Below are positions 22,720 to 30,741 of a DNA stretch of 64,000 bases, in pieces (the stretch's first letter is position 1; each line of letters starts with the position of its first letter). A program made the position numbers and the translations under genes. Below the pieces are notes generated by a model. That model saw only the letters and a program-made list of their open reading frames with translations. It had not been told where the DNA came from and made no database searches. The DNA is from Wenzhouxiangella sp964523755 (GTDB lineage: Bacteria; Pseudomonadota; Gammaproteobacteria; Xanthomonadales; Wenzhouxiangellaceae): NCBI GenBank assembly GCA_964523755.1, contig CAZFYM010000007.1, forward strand, positions 5,431 through 69,430, read 5' to 3'.

Positions 22720-23466
22720 TTAGGGCCAGTAGACATACTTCTTTGCCTCCTCAACTATCTCAGGATAGAGAAACGAAGGAGAGTTCTCGAAGGCAGGGAT
22801 CTTCGACCCTCGAATCTTGATGGTCCGCCGCCGCCTCGAACCGAAGCAATGATTCATCCAGATCAGTGCCTCTCTCGCAGGATGCTCACGTTGCTCCAAA
22901 ATTTTTTCGAGCCGACCGTGGAGCGACGGTTGATCGTGTGGCTGCAAGTACTTGTCGAGCAGTTTGTCACGTAACCGGGCAAGTGGCTCACGCTGCTGTT
23001 CCGGATCACGTGTATATTCGGAGTTGAGTATCTGGCAGAACCGTCTTACATCCCAGACTGCCCGATCCAGGCGGAGCAGGTCCTCCGCCCGCGACATCCA
23101 GGACCTCGACAGGTAGCGGTCCCCGCCAAAGTTCTGAATCGCGTCCATGAATTTTTCCGTGTCGGACCTCAGCCTGAAAAAATCAAGCACACGCAATCGC
23201 TTGCGCAGCTTTCGCAGATCGTGATGACAGTATCTGGAGTCGACCCGGTTATACAGACATACGGCTTTCAGATATTTCTCCAGTGCGTGCAGCGCAGACC
23301 AATTAAACTGCAGAAGCAAATTTGCTCGATACGCCATACGCGCCATGATGTACTCGTGATCCGCCGTGTTGCGGAAACATCGAGTCGCGATATCGTTCAA
23401 GCCAATAGTTACCTCAAGCTCCCAGGTCTTTTCGAACTTCGGTTTCAACTGCTTATCGGCTTTCAT
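22720..23466 (-). CDS. HEPN-like protein inserted between mod and res
   Basis: 248 residues. The N-terminal half has HEPN character: ARMAYRANLLLQFNWSALHALEKYLKAVCLYN followed by HHDLRKLRKRL. An Arg74-x6-His81 spacing is visible, which could be the catalytic R-x4-6-H of HEPN RNases, but its place before the H-D-L helix makes that uncertain. The C-terminal half (KIRGSKIPAFENSPSF) is not recognised. It starts 3 bp after mod and ends 25 bp before res, so it belongs to the type III operon. It is less GC-rich than mod and res. It may be a toxin-like or RNA-cleaving accessory of the restriction system. Confidence 0.7.
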   Translation of the reverse strand: MKADKQLKPKFEKTWELEVTIGLNDIATRCFRNTADHEYIMARMAYRANLLLQFNWSALHALEKYLKAVCLYNRVDSRYCHHDLRKLRKRLRVLDFFRLRSDTEKFMDAIQNFGGDRYLSRSWMSRAEDLLRLDRAVWDVRRFCQILNSEYTRDPEQQREPLARLRDKLLDKYLQPHDQPSLHGRLEKILEQREHPAREALIWMNHCFGSRRRRTIKIRGSKIPAFENSPSFLYPEIVEEAKKYVYWP

Positions 23467-23469
23467 AGG

Positions 23470-25359
23470 CTAGTAGCTTTCAAAGCGGATATCGGCGTCG
23501 CGGCACTGCAATGCCAGGTTCTTCTTGGCGGCATCCGAGCCTTCGAAAATGCGCTCCAGCGCGATGATGCGCGTCGGTGCCAGATCCGTCAATTCGGGCA
23601 GCATATCGGTTGAGAAGGCTTCGAGCAGCAACACAAGCTTGGCGTCATCGGTCTCTTTGCCCACGACAAGAACCGGCACACCGGCCAGCTTGGTCCGTTC
23701 AAACTGCGTAGTCAGCGGGTAGCCGGATTTCAGCAGCAGTTCCAGCGCCAGTGCTTCGGGCTCGGTATCGCGGACGCCGGTCTGCATAAACAGCTGAATC
23801 TGCTCGGCCAGTGCATCGCCGGATTCGAACGTTTTTGGCCGCCACTGCGGAAAATTGGATTCGACCAGCTGGAAGGCACGAAAGCCTTCCTCCTCGGAGA
23901 GTCCCGGAGCTTCTTGACCGGCTTTCGTTTCAGAATCGCGCAAGGCATCTAACGCGGCACGAATGCGAGTGCGGGCCACCTGGGCGATATCCGAGAACTC
24001 GGCATTGTCGGCTTCCAGCGGCTCGGCCATCTGGACCAGAATGCAACGGCGATTGCCGCCGTCTTCGGCGTTCTGTTGGAGAACGGCATCCATCGTAGTG
24101 CCCGATCCAGCAAAAATGTCAAGGATAAGCTCATTGGCACTAGTAGACTGCTCAATCAATTTTTTGATGAGTGCCGTCGGCTTTGGGAAATCAAAAACTT
24201 GAGAACCCAGCAGATCGCGCACCTCTTGCGTTCCATCAGCTGTATGCACATCTGTTATCAGCGATGGAAGCGGGATCATGTCAGACTCCATGTCGGCACG
24301 AAACTTCTTTTCTCGTGGCCGACCGCTTTTTTTTGTTGGAAACAGAATCTTCCCTTCTGCAATCAAAGCCTCCATCCTCTCCTTTGAGTAGCGCCATCCG
24401 CGCTCTTTGGGAGCTGGAAACTCGTTGCCTGATTGGGGATCAGTAATCGCGTAGTGCAAGTTGGGCCGCTGGGTTGCTGTCGCTAGTCCAAGGATGCTAC
24501 GGCTCATCCATGGTCCACCAGGGTCATTGTCTGGGTTCTTGAATTTAGTTTCGTCTCTGGGCACACCTCGCAATGTGCATCCTGAGGTTTTACCATAGCA
24601 AAGCAAGTATTCGTGATCAGTAGAGACATTAGTTGTGGCTCGAGCGTCAGAAAATTTTCTGGCCTTCCACACAAATTGCGCAACAAAATTCTCTTCCCCA
24701 AAAATCTCATTCATCAGGCACCGCAGGTTGTGCACTTCGTTGTCGTCTATCGACACAAAGATCACGCCATCCTCGCGCAAAAGGTTTCGGGCGATATAGA
24801 GTCGGGGCAGCATCATGCTCAGCCAGTTGGAGTGATAATGGCCGGATTCGCGACTGTTCTTGCGAAACTGGCCCTCGCGCAGCAGCGCGCCCTCATCATC
24901 CATATCCTGGATACGTTTCAGGTACTCGTCCTTGCTTTCCTGAAAGCGGTCCGGGTAGACAAACTGATCCGAACCGGTGTTGTAGGGCGGGTCGATGTAA
25001 ATCAGTTTGACCTGGCCGAAGTAGGCCTTCTGCAGCACCTTGAGCACTTCCAGGTTTTCGCCTTCGATAAAAGCGTGACTGGCGGTGTCGAAGTTGACCG
25101 ATTGCTCGCGCTCCGGCCGGAGCGTGGCCGTCGTGGGTGCCTGCAGCGTACGATAGGCTTCGGTCTTGCCGACCCAGTCCAGCCGGTAGCGCTCGCCGGT
25201 CTCGACCACCGCGCCTTCGCCGAGCGTACGTTTGAGCGCCTCGACATCGACTTTGCCTTCACTGAAAGCCTCCGGTAGGAGGGCTTCGAGTTCCGTGCGC
25301 TTTTGTGCCGCCGGGTCGGCGGATCGGGCAAAGTCTGGAATGTCAGTCTTACTGGTCAT
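23470..25359 (-). CDS. Type III DNA methyltransferase, Mod subunit
   Basis: 629 residues. The catalytic motif IDPPYNTG (Asp123) comes before the AdoMet motif DIFAGSGTTMDAV (about 425), the beta-class order used by type III Mod proteins; the product is N6-methyladenine. The region between (about 250-400, around VWKARKFSDARATTNVSTDHEY and RGWRYSKERMEAL) is the target recognition domain. The matching DNA (about 24050-24700) is more AT-rich than the rest, as expected if the recognition domain was swapped. It methylates host sites and gives Res its specificity. It starts 20 bp after fic. Confidence 0.95.
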   Translation of the reverse strand: MTSKTDIPDFARSADPAAQKRTELEALLPEAFSEGKVDVEALKRTLGEGAVVETGERYRLDWVGKTEAYRTLQAPTTATLRPEREQSVNFDTASHAFIEGENLEVLKVLQKAYFGQVKLIYIDPPYNTGSDQFVYPDRFQESKDEYLKRIQDMDDEGALLREGQFRKNSRESGHYHSNWLSMMLPRLYIARNLLREDGVIFVSIDDNEVHNLRCLMNEIFGEENFVAQFVWKARKFSDARATTNVSTDHEYLLCYGKTSGCTLRGVPRDETKFKNPDNDPGGPWMSRSILGLATATQRPNLHYAITDPQSGNEFPAPKERGWRYSKERMEALIAEGKILFPTKKSGRPREKKFRADMESDMIPLPSLITDVHTADGTQEVRDLLGSQVFDFPKPTALIKKLIEQSTSANELILDIFAGSGTTMDAVLQQNAEDGGNRRCILVQMAEPLEADNAEFSDIAQVARTRIRAALDALRDSETKAGQEAPGLSEEEGFRAFQLVESNFPQWRPKTFESGDALAEQIQLFMQTGVRDTEPEALALELLLKSGYPLTTQFERTKLAGVPVLVVGKETDDAKLVLLLEAFSTDMLPELTDLAPTRIIALERIFEGSDAAKKNLALQCRDADIRFESY

Positions 25360-25379
25360 CTCAAATCCTGTTGTCTACT

Positions 25380-26471
25380 TCAGTTCTGAACGGATTCATC
25401 ATTGCCGTTCTGCTCTTTGTGGTTCTGGTCAAGAGGCCGCCACTTGGCCCCACGTCCAAGGCCCGTCGATTCGATCAGACCCTCGTCGCGCATCTTTCGC
25501 AGCACTTGCCGCACCAGATCGCGGCTGACCTGGCTGCACTCCTGCTCAATTTCCGAAATCGCAAAGGGCCGACTGCGACGCAGCACGGCCAGGCGAATCT
25601 GTTCAGTCTTGGCACCGTGACCGGTGTGTACCGCCTGGACACGTTCTTCGAATTCGCGGTACGCGCGCAACAAAACCCCCCAGAAATACTCCAGCCACGG
25701 CAACACGTCATGCTCGCCATCGTGCCAGCCCTGAGAACTGGTTTCCAGGCTCTTGTAATAGGTTTCCTTGCTGTCCTCGATGATTCGCTCGATGCTGATG
25801 TAGCGCCCCACCTGGAGGTCATGCTGGTATAGCAGCATCAGCGTCAGCAGCCGCGCCACTCGGCCATTGCCATCGCGAAACGGATGGATGCAGAGAAAAT
25901 CAAGAATGACCAGCGGAATCAGAATCAGCCCGTCGAACCGGCCGGCATTCAGGGCAGCCGCGTAGTTGTCAGTCAGCCCTTCCATTTGAATGGGCACGAG
26001 ATGCGGCAGCGTGGGCGCAAAGCGAATGCGCCTGGAACCATCCGGCGCAGTTTCAGTGATGTCGTTCTGACTCGACTTCCAGTTACCGCCCGGCTCTGCC
26101 ATGTAGCGATAGAGTGTGGTGTGAATCTGCTGAATCACCGGCGGCGAGAAGTGCATCTCGCGAGCCGATTCATGGATCAAACTCAAGGCATCGCGATAGC
26201 CCGCAATCTCCTGCTCGGATCGATTGCGAGGATCGGTGGTCCGCCGCATCAGATGCTCCAGACGCGCGGCCGGCAGAGTCACACCCTCGATTCGACTCGA
26301 CGATTCAGTCGATTCGATCACGGCTGACTGCCGCAAGGACCTAAGCGTTTCCGGTGCCTGCTGGAAAAACAGCGCCTGCTTACCCTGATATTCACCCACA
26401 GCCCGCAACGACGCGCCCTGTTCAGGCGTCAGCCGCAGTGCTTCAAGAAAGGCAACCGAAAGAGAGTGCAC
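25380..26471 (-). CDS. Fic-family AMP-transferase with winged-helix C-terminus
   Basis: 363 residues from a GTG. The Fic motif HPFRDGNGRVAR (196-207) is complete. An N-terminal inhibitory motif SSSRIEG (Glu62) marks it as class II, self-inhibited. The C-terminal 70 residues (RRSRPFAISEIEQECSQVSRDLVRQVLRKMRDEGLI) look like a winged helix that could bind DNA. Fic enzymes add AMP or another nucleotide moiety to target proteins. It is the first gene of the fic-mod-HEPN-res operon, so it may regulate or be regulated with the restriction system. A palindrome 38 bp upstream may be its operator. Confidence 0.93.
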   Translation of the reverse strand: MHSLSVAFLEALRLTPEQGASLRAVGEYQGKQALFFQQAPETLRSLRQSAVIESTESSSRIEGVTLPAARLEHLMRRTTDPRNRSEQEIAGYRDALSLIHESAREMHFSPPVIQQIHTTLYRYMAEPGGNWKSSQNDITETAPDGSRRIRFAPTLPHLVPIQMEGLTDNYAAALNAGRFDGLILIPLVILDFLCIHPFRDGNGRVARLLTLMLLYQHDLQVGRYISIERIIEDSKETYYKSLETSSQGWHDGEHDVLPWLEYFWGVLLRAYREFEERVQAVHTGHGAKTEQIRLAVLRRSRPFAISEIEQECSQVSRDLVRQVLRKMRDEGLIESTGLGRGAKWRPLDQNHKEQNGNDESVQN

Positions 26472-26509
26472 AGCCCAAATCCGTCAAGAATGGGGCAATA
26501 GTCAACCAT

Positions 26510-26542
26510 AAATAGGGTAATGTCAATGCTTATACCCTATTT
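26510..26542 (-). promoter_or_regulatory. Palindrome and TTGACA box upstream of fic (candidate operator/promoter)
   Basis: Perfect 10-base arms AAATAGGGTA and TACCCTATTT (26510-26519 and 26533-26542) enclose 13 bases. On the minus strand a perfect TTGACA lies at 26526-26521, between the arms, but no good -10 hexamer sits at the right spacing. The Fic C-terminal winged helix is a candidate binder (inference). Confidence 0.5.
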
Positions 26543-26617
26543 CATTCCATTCTCAACTCATTCGAGTCACGCGTCTACTCGCCACCACATGAGCGCAGAA
26601 TAAGGAGCAAGCCCTCA

Positions 26618-27202
26618 TTATTTTCTACTTGGAAGCTTTCCAGAGTAACCGACTTCTTTCCAACGATTGATCAACTCTTCGAAAGCTTCGCAAAAGGTTT
26701 GGCTGTTATTTCGTTTTCGAACACCCTGGACGAAAAGCTGAGCATCATCCCAGATATAGTTCATGGTGGTGAAACTTGAGTTTCGTAGGTATTCTTCGCT
26801 GAGAATGTCATGCCGCACTCCAGCAGCCAAGTACTCATACCAGTTAAGCATTTCGTAAAGTGCATCCGCCTTGGCTTGATCGTCTGCTTCCAAGGTTTTC
26901 TTGTCTACTGCCAGTCTGGCGATTGTTTGAGCCCCGTTGTTTGGATGCTCTTTCAATACGCGAATTCCGTTTTCGTGCAGCTTCGTGATTTCCCCCCCAA
27001 CAATCATGTTGAGAGTTTGAGTTTTCTTGGCCAAGTCTCTAGAGTTCTTGATGGTTTTGCTAATCCCAATCCAAGCGACGATGACCGCTAGAACCGTGGC
27101 AACGCTGGCACCGATAACAGCTATGTCGGCCCACGTTGAAAGGTCCCAAACCGCAGAGCTGCCAGTAATACATTCCTCAATGCATCTTTGTTGAACACTC
27201 AT
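26618..27202 (-). CDS. Small membrane protein (DUF4760-like) behind an attenuator-like leader
   Basis: 194 residues. One clear membrane helix (about 25-47, ADIAVIGASVATVLAVIVAWIGI) is followed by a cytoplasmic helical domain (NWYEYLAAGVRHDILSEEYLRN, then FEELINRWKE). The pattern recalls DUF4760 proteins, which often occur in variable, defence-rich regions. The ATG is preceded by AGGGG 8 bases upstream, and that site lies directly after the T-run of a terminator (27217-27248) and a tiny ORF (27273-27329). Read-through past that terminator would therefore decide expression. The gene is AT-rich relative to its neighbours. Function unknown. Confidence 0.72.
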   Translation of the reverse strand: MSVQQRCIEECITGSSAVWDLSTWADIAVIGASVATVLAVIVAWIGISKTIKNSRDLAKKTQTLNMIVGGEITKLHENGIRVLKEHPNNGAQTIARLAVDKKTLEADDQAKADALYEMLNWYEYLAAGVRHDILSEEYLRNSSFTTMNYIWDDAQLFVQGVRKRNNSQTFCEAFEELINRWKEVGYSGKLPSRK

Positions 27203-27216
27203 CAGCTAAACCCCTC

Positions 27217-27248
27217 AAAAAAAGGCGAGCCCAATTGGACTCGCCTTT
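27217..27248 (-). terminator. Rho-independent terminator between the mini-ORF and the DUF4760-like gene
   Basis: On the minus strand the 9-base stem AAAGGCGAG/CTCGCCTTT, with inner CC/GG pairs, is followed at once by a run of seven Ts. It ends about 15 bases before the next start codon, so it sits in the 5' leader of that gene rather than after an ordinary gene. Confidence 0.85.
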
Positions 27249-27272
27249 CCGAAACATTTGTGAAGCTATCAA

Positions 27273-27329
27273 CTAGCCACCGTGATTTCCATCACGGAAT
27301 GAAATTCCATTTGTGACGCACTTCATCAT
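27273..27329 (-). CDS. 18-codon leader ORF (attenuator-like)
   Basis: Encodes MMKCVTNGISFRDGNHGG. GGAG lies 6 bases before the first ATG. A TATAAG -10-like box is at 27353-27348; no good -35 was found, so the promoter call is weak. Within the ORF the RNA can form CCGUGAU-GGAA-AUCACGG, a 7-bp hairpin with a GNRA loop, and the stop codon lies in a small GCUA/UAGC stem. The terminator follows 25 bases later, then the DUF4760-like gene. This layout suggests a regulatory leader peptide. It could instead be a small RNA or a tiny toxin. The rest of the gap up to 27613 is AT-rich and shows nothing else I can support. Confidence 0.55.
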   Translation of the reverse strand: MMKCVTNGISFRDGNHGG

Positions 27330-27613
27330 CAGACTCTCCAAAGTTTACTTATAGTAAGTGCTATTTCCAAACTTTTGCCTAACCGTATTGCGGCAATTCC
27401 AGGTTAAGCCTAACAAATCTCGCGCAAAATTACGTGAAAACAATCAGTTAGGAAACACTTCGCTTTTATGGTTTCTGATTTTATTTCGCCACACCGGTGC
27501 TTGTCAAATATAGGTGAGCCAGAAGATTGTCAAGTCGCTGCTCGACAGCACCACCCCATCGATTTTGATTTCCACAATCAAAGTAATTCTGCAGGAGAAA
27601 TTAAAGCGATTAG

Positions 27614-28357
27614 CTATCGCAGTCGGGACAGTACCGGAACAAGCCGGGGTGGTACCCGGACTGGATCGTGCTGACGAACTGTGTCTGCCACCTGTCCGCA
27701 AACCAGAACCGGCACCTGAGATTGATCGGCGTCAATCAAGGCGGTTTCCGGATGGGCCAGCACTACCATGGGCTGCGGTTTCAGGTTGACGCCGTGACGC
27801 AGCAGCCAGCGGCCCAGCGCGTCAACCTGCGCCTGGGCCTGGGGAATCGGGTTACGCAATGCGTTCCAGGAGGGTGCTGAACCACAACTGCGTCGGGCCA
27901 GTGGCCATTGGCGTTCGTCGGGCCGGACATGGATATGGCCGGGTGTATTCTTGACTTCGATCACCCACAGCCCGGTCGGTCCGGCGACAATGAAATCCAG
28001 TTCGCGAAAGCCGTTGGTCAGCATTTCATCGGGCAGTTTGACCCGATTGAAAAGCAGGAACTCATCCGGCAAGGTTTCAAGTTGGCGCAAAACTGCGATT
28101 TCGCCCTCGATACCGGACAATTCACCGGCATCAACCGTCGAGCTGCCTGGCAGCGCCAAAAAGAAAAGCACCCCGGTGCCGACGGCACCCGTCAGCAGGC
28201 CCAGCGGCGGACTGAGCCAAAGCAGCCCAAGGCTTATGACCAGTACCAGTGGTACGCCGACCAGTAATCGCTTGCGGCGCGCACACGCCTGCTGGCGCAG
28301 CTCGCCACGATGCCGAAGCAGCGAAGGATACTCGACGATCAGGGAGCAATCAGCCAT
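27614..28357 (-). CDS. NERD-domain (nuclease-related) membrane protein
   Basis: 247 residues. Two hydrophobic helices (about 31-50 and 52-70) precede a NERD domain: GIEGEIAVLRQLETLPDEFLLFNRVKL, then FRELDFIVAGPTGLWVIEVKNTPGHI, where the D and E-V-K match the PD-(D/E)xK-like core. NERD proteins are common near phage-defence genes and are predicted to act on DNA or RNA, but their role is poorly known. It closes the defence-like stretch. The pointing direction is the same as the upstream genes, but 410 bp separate it from the leader-controlled gene. Confidence 0.85.
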   Translation of the reverse strand: MADCSLIVEYPSLLRHRGELRQQACARRKRLLVGVPLVLVISLGLLWLSPPLGLLTGAVGTGVLFFLALPGSSTVDAGELSGIEGEIAVLRQLETLPDEFLLFNRVKLPDEMLTNGFRELDFIVAGPTGLWVIEVKNTPGHIHVRPDERQWPLARRSCGSAPSWNALRNPIPQAQAQVDALGRWLLRHGVNLKPQPMVVLAHPETALIDADQSQVPVLVCGQVADTVRQHDPVRVPPRLVPVLSRLR

Positions 28358-28406
28358 GCGTAGTCTTTAACCCGCATATTTCAATCTGACACCGCGGCGC
28401 CATCAG

Positions 28407-28438
28407 TGGGAGCCCGAATACGGGCATTCGGGCTCCCA
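28407..28438. terminator. Strong stem-loop after the lipoprotein methyltransferase gene
   Basis: Perfect 13-bp arms (28407-28419 and 28426-28438, TGGGAGCCCGAAT) with a 6-base loop, 7 bases past the stop of the gene at 28446. There is no T-run, so it is a weak intrinsic terminator or an RNA 3'-end stabiliser. Confidence 0.65.
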
Positions 28439-28445
28439 TTAATGA

Positions 28446-29399
28446 TTACTCAAGCGGCTTGCGGAGCTTGAGCGTCATACGGTGTGATTCGCCGATCGCT
28501 TGATTTCTGGCAACTGTCTCGGCAACCCGCTCGGGCTCAACGTTTCGAGTATCCAGCGATGGCGGTAGCCGCCAGACCACGTCGGACTCGGTGGGCTGGT
28601 CGGCCGGGTTTTCATTGATAGCGCTTTGTGCCTCCAGCTCAAATCCGGCCGCTTCGGCCTGGGCAATGACAAAGGACTTTTTCAGGTACCCAGGGCCGCC
28701 GGCAGCCCATTCATCGGGCATCGTTTCGCGCGCTTCATGTTGGACAATCCCCAACACACCACCGGGCTTTAACACGTCATAGGCATTGCCAAGTGCCTGA
28801 TCAAGATAGTCATCGACACCCGCGCTCTGGAAACGCGCCATGTTGTGCAAAGCCCGTACAAACAGCACCGCGTCGGCACTTTCGTTGAGGTCGTCCCGCA
28901 ACTGACCAAACCAGAAAGCATCAACCGAGGCACAATCTTCTGCACACCACTGGCTGGCTTCCCCCGGGAACGTTTCGGGCCAATTGGCCAGGCTGGCAAG
29001 ATACTCCTCGGTCGCAAAATCAAACTGCTCAAACAAACTGATCGGATAATTGGCACCAATCAGGCGACCCTCTCTGCCCAGATACGGCAGCAAAATCTTC
29101 GAATACCAGCCGCGACCCGGCAGCGCCTCAACCACGGTCATGCCAGGCTCGATACCGAAAAATGCCAGTGTTTCGGCCGGATGACGCTGGTCATAGCGCG
29201 CCTTGACCTCCTCCGGCTGACTTTCGAGAATCCGGTCCAGGCGTTCCGATGCCGAAAGCTCTGCCGGCTGCGATTCTGGCTGCCGGTCCATTTCGGCAAT
29301 CGTTATCTCGGACTCCGACCCTGCTTCAGCACCCGGTTCCTCGGCAGGCTGGCAGGCGGCCAGCATGAATCCGAACAGGCAAATCCAGATGTATCTCAT
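28446..29399 (-). CDS. Lipoprotein with methyltransferase-like fold
   Basis: 317 residues from the ATG giving MRYIWICLFGFMLAACQ, which has a lipobox (LAAC); eleven earlier in-frame codons were dropped. The mature part looks like a class I methyltransferase of the kind annotated as predicted methyltransferase: MTVVEALPGRGWYSKILLPYLG (AdoMet loop), LFVRALHNMARF, and YDVLKPGGVLGIVQHEAR. Being a lipoprotein it should face the periplasm, where AdoMet is not expected, so the enzymatic role is doubtful. A G-rich tract lies upstream. It is close to, but not clearly in one unit with, the FHA gene. Confidence 0.82.
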   Translation of the reverse strand: MRYIWICLFGFMLAACQPAEEPGAEAGSESEITIAEMDRQPESQPAELSASERLDRILESQPEEVKARYDQRHPAETLAFFGIEPGMTVVEALPGRGWYSKILLPYLGREGRLIGANYPISLFEQFDFATEEYLASLANWPETFPGEASQWCAEDCASVDAFWFGQLRDDLNESADAVLFVRALHNMARFQSAGVDDYLDQALGNAYDVLKPGGVLGIVQHEARETMPDEWAAGGPGYLKKSFVIAQAEAAGFELEAQSAINENPADQPTESDVVWRLPPSLDTRNVEPERVAETVARNQAIGESHRMTLKLRKPLE

Positions 29400-29465
29400 C
29401 ACACAATCCTTGAACTTGAAGGAAGTGCTCATTATCAGCCGGTGTTTGCCGCTGGTGCAAGCTGC

Positions 29466-29512
29466 GGGGGAAGGTTAGGGGGAAAAGGGAAAGGGGAGAA
29501 GGGGGGAGGGGA
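29466..29512 (+). repeat. G-tract (possible G-quadruplex) between FHA and methyltransferase genes
   Basis: At least six runs of three to six Gs separated by one to six bases occur on the plus strand. It lies downstream of the FHA gene stop (29539) and about 70 bp upstream of the lipoprotein start. It resembles the polypyrimidine tract in the aceF linker read on the other strand. Confidence 0.6.
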
Positions 29513-29538
29513 AGAAATTCGTCTTTTCGTGGCAGCCT

Positions 29539-30615
29539 CTACTGTCGTTTGCGGCGACCGAACAGGCGTCGTAGCCACGACCAGAACCCACCCTTCTGCG
29601 AAGATGGCGCGGGTCCTTTTGCTCCCTTGATACGGGCGTCGAAGACCAGCTCCACGGCACCGACACGGATCACATCACGGGCATTGAGGTAGGCGCTCAA
29701 TACCTTGCGATCGTTGACGAAGGTCCCGTTGACAGACATCATATTGACGATCTTCCAGCGCCCCTTTTCATGAATCACTTGCGCGTGGCGACCGGAGACA
29801 CTGACGTCGTCGATATCTATATCGGCCTTGGCCCCGCGCCCGATCTCCCACTTTTTCGCGCCTTCCGCAGTGTCCAGTTCGAACAGCTTGCCTTGCACCG
29901 GTTTTTTCAGTCCGACAAAAATTGCCATATGCGCCGGTGTATTCAGCCGCGCCTGGGCGATGGCTTCAAGTGGATGGAGCACGCCCGTGCCACTATTGTC
30001 GCCGTCTTTGCTCCCACGAACGAACACTGAAGTGTGGGACGCCTGTTCGAGTCGATCGGCATCGGCCCAGCTGTGCGGGATTGACGGCATCTTGCCGCCC
30101 TTCTTTCTCACCGGTGCTTTGATTTCTGAGTCGGAGCCAGGCTCGGAGTCCGCGCTGGCGGTCCGGGTCGCCTGGCCCGGATCGGAGGAGGAAAGGGACT
30201 TGGCCGCCTCCACGGCCTTGTCTGCACCCTCGAGCATACGCAAAAGGCTTTCCCGGCTGGCCTTGACGGTTGCCGGATTATCGTCGTCGGTTGTTGTTGG
30301 TGCCGGGGCAATGACGCGAAACCGAGAATCCCCGAACTGCACCATGTCACCGTCTTGCAGCCGGGTGCGTTCGCTGATCTGCTGCTTGTTGACGAACGTG
30401 CCGTTGGTTGAGGCCCGGTCTTCCACCCAGAGCGCACCGTCGTCAAGCGCAAACAAAGCGTGCACGCGCGAGCAGCGATCACAGTTCAGCACCAGTTCGC
30501 AGGCAGGATCCCTGCCAACCTTGATATCTCCCTCAACGGGTATCTTCGAACCGTCTTGCTGACTTTCCAGCAAGAACGGATTGTCTGGACCGGCTTTTTC
30601 AGGCTGTTCGCTCAT
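29539..30615 (-). CDS. Double FHA-domain protein
   Basis: 358 residues. FHA1 (about 22-105) has GRDPACELVLNCDRCSRVHA and ASTNGTFVNK. FHA2 (about 245-330) has IGRGAKADIDIDDVSVSGRHA and SVNGTFVND. FHA domains bind phosphothreonine. The linker is acidic and low in complexity, with a KKGGKMP patch. The tail (WSWLRRLFGRRKRQ) is amphipathic and basic, fitting membrane association. It follows the multiheme operon by 126 bp on the same strand. With the FHA-cytochrome fusion upstream, it hints that a Ser/Thr kinase signal controls the electron-transfer locus. No kinase is encoded nearby except at 1-1771. Confidence 0.9.
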   Translation of the reverse strand: MSEQPEKAGPDNPFLLESQQDGSKIPVEGDIKVGRDPACELVLNCDRCSRVHALFALDDGALWVEDRASTNGTFVNKQQISERTRLQDGDMVQFGDSRFRVIAPAPTTTDDDNPATVKASRESLLRMLEGADKAVEAAKSLSSSDPGQATRTASADSEPGSDSEIKAPVRKKGGKMPSIPHSWADADRLEQASHTSVFVRGSKDGDNSGTGVLHPLEAIAQARLNTPAHMAIFVGLKKPVQGKLFELDTAEGAKKWEIGRGAKADIDIDDVSVSGRHAQVIHEKGRWKIVNMMSVNGTFVNDRKVLSAYLNARDVIRVGAVELVFDARIKGAKGPAPSSQKGGFWSWLRRLFGRRKRQ

Positions 30616-30741
30616 GCAAGTATCTTGATTCTATGCGCTTCAGGACAATGACAGTGACGGGCTGACCTGGCTCTGTTCGACCAGCCCCCCTGCGCTTGAT
30701 TCTACTCCCAGACAGCCGACCGGGAGGGAAGGCAGGTAGAA

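Noticed and set aside
27377..27415. Integron attC-like site (GCCTAAC ... GTTAAGC)
   Set aside because: The matching boxes are only about 30 bases apart and lack the second pair of boxes; no integrase or cassette array nearby.
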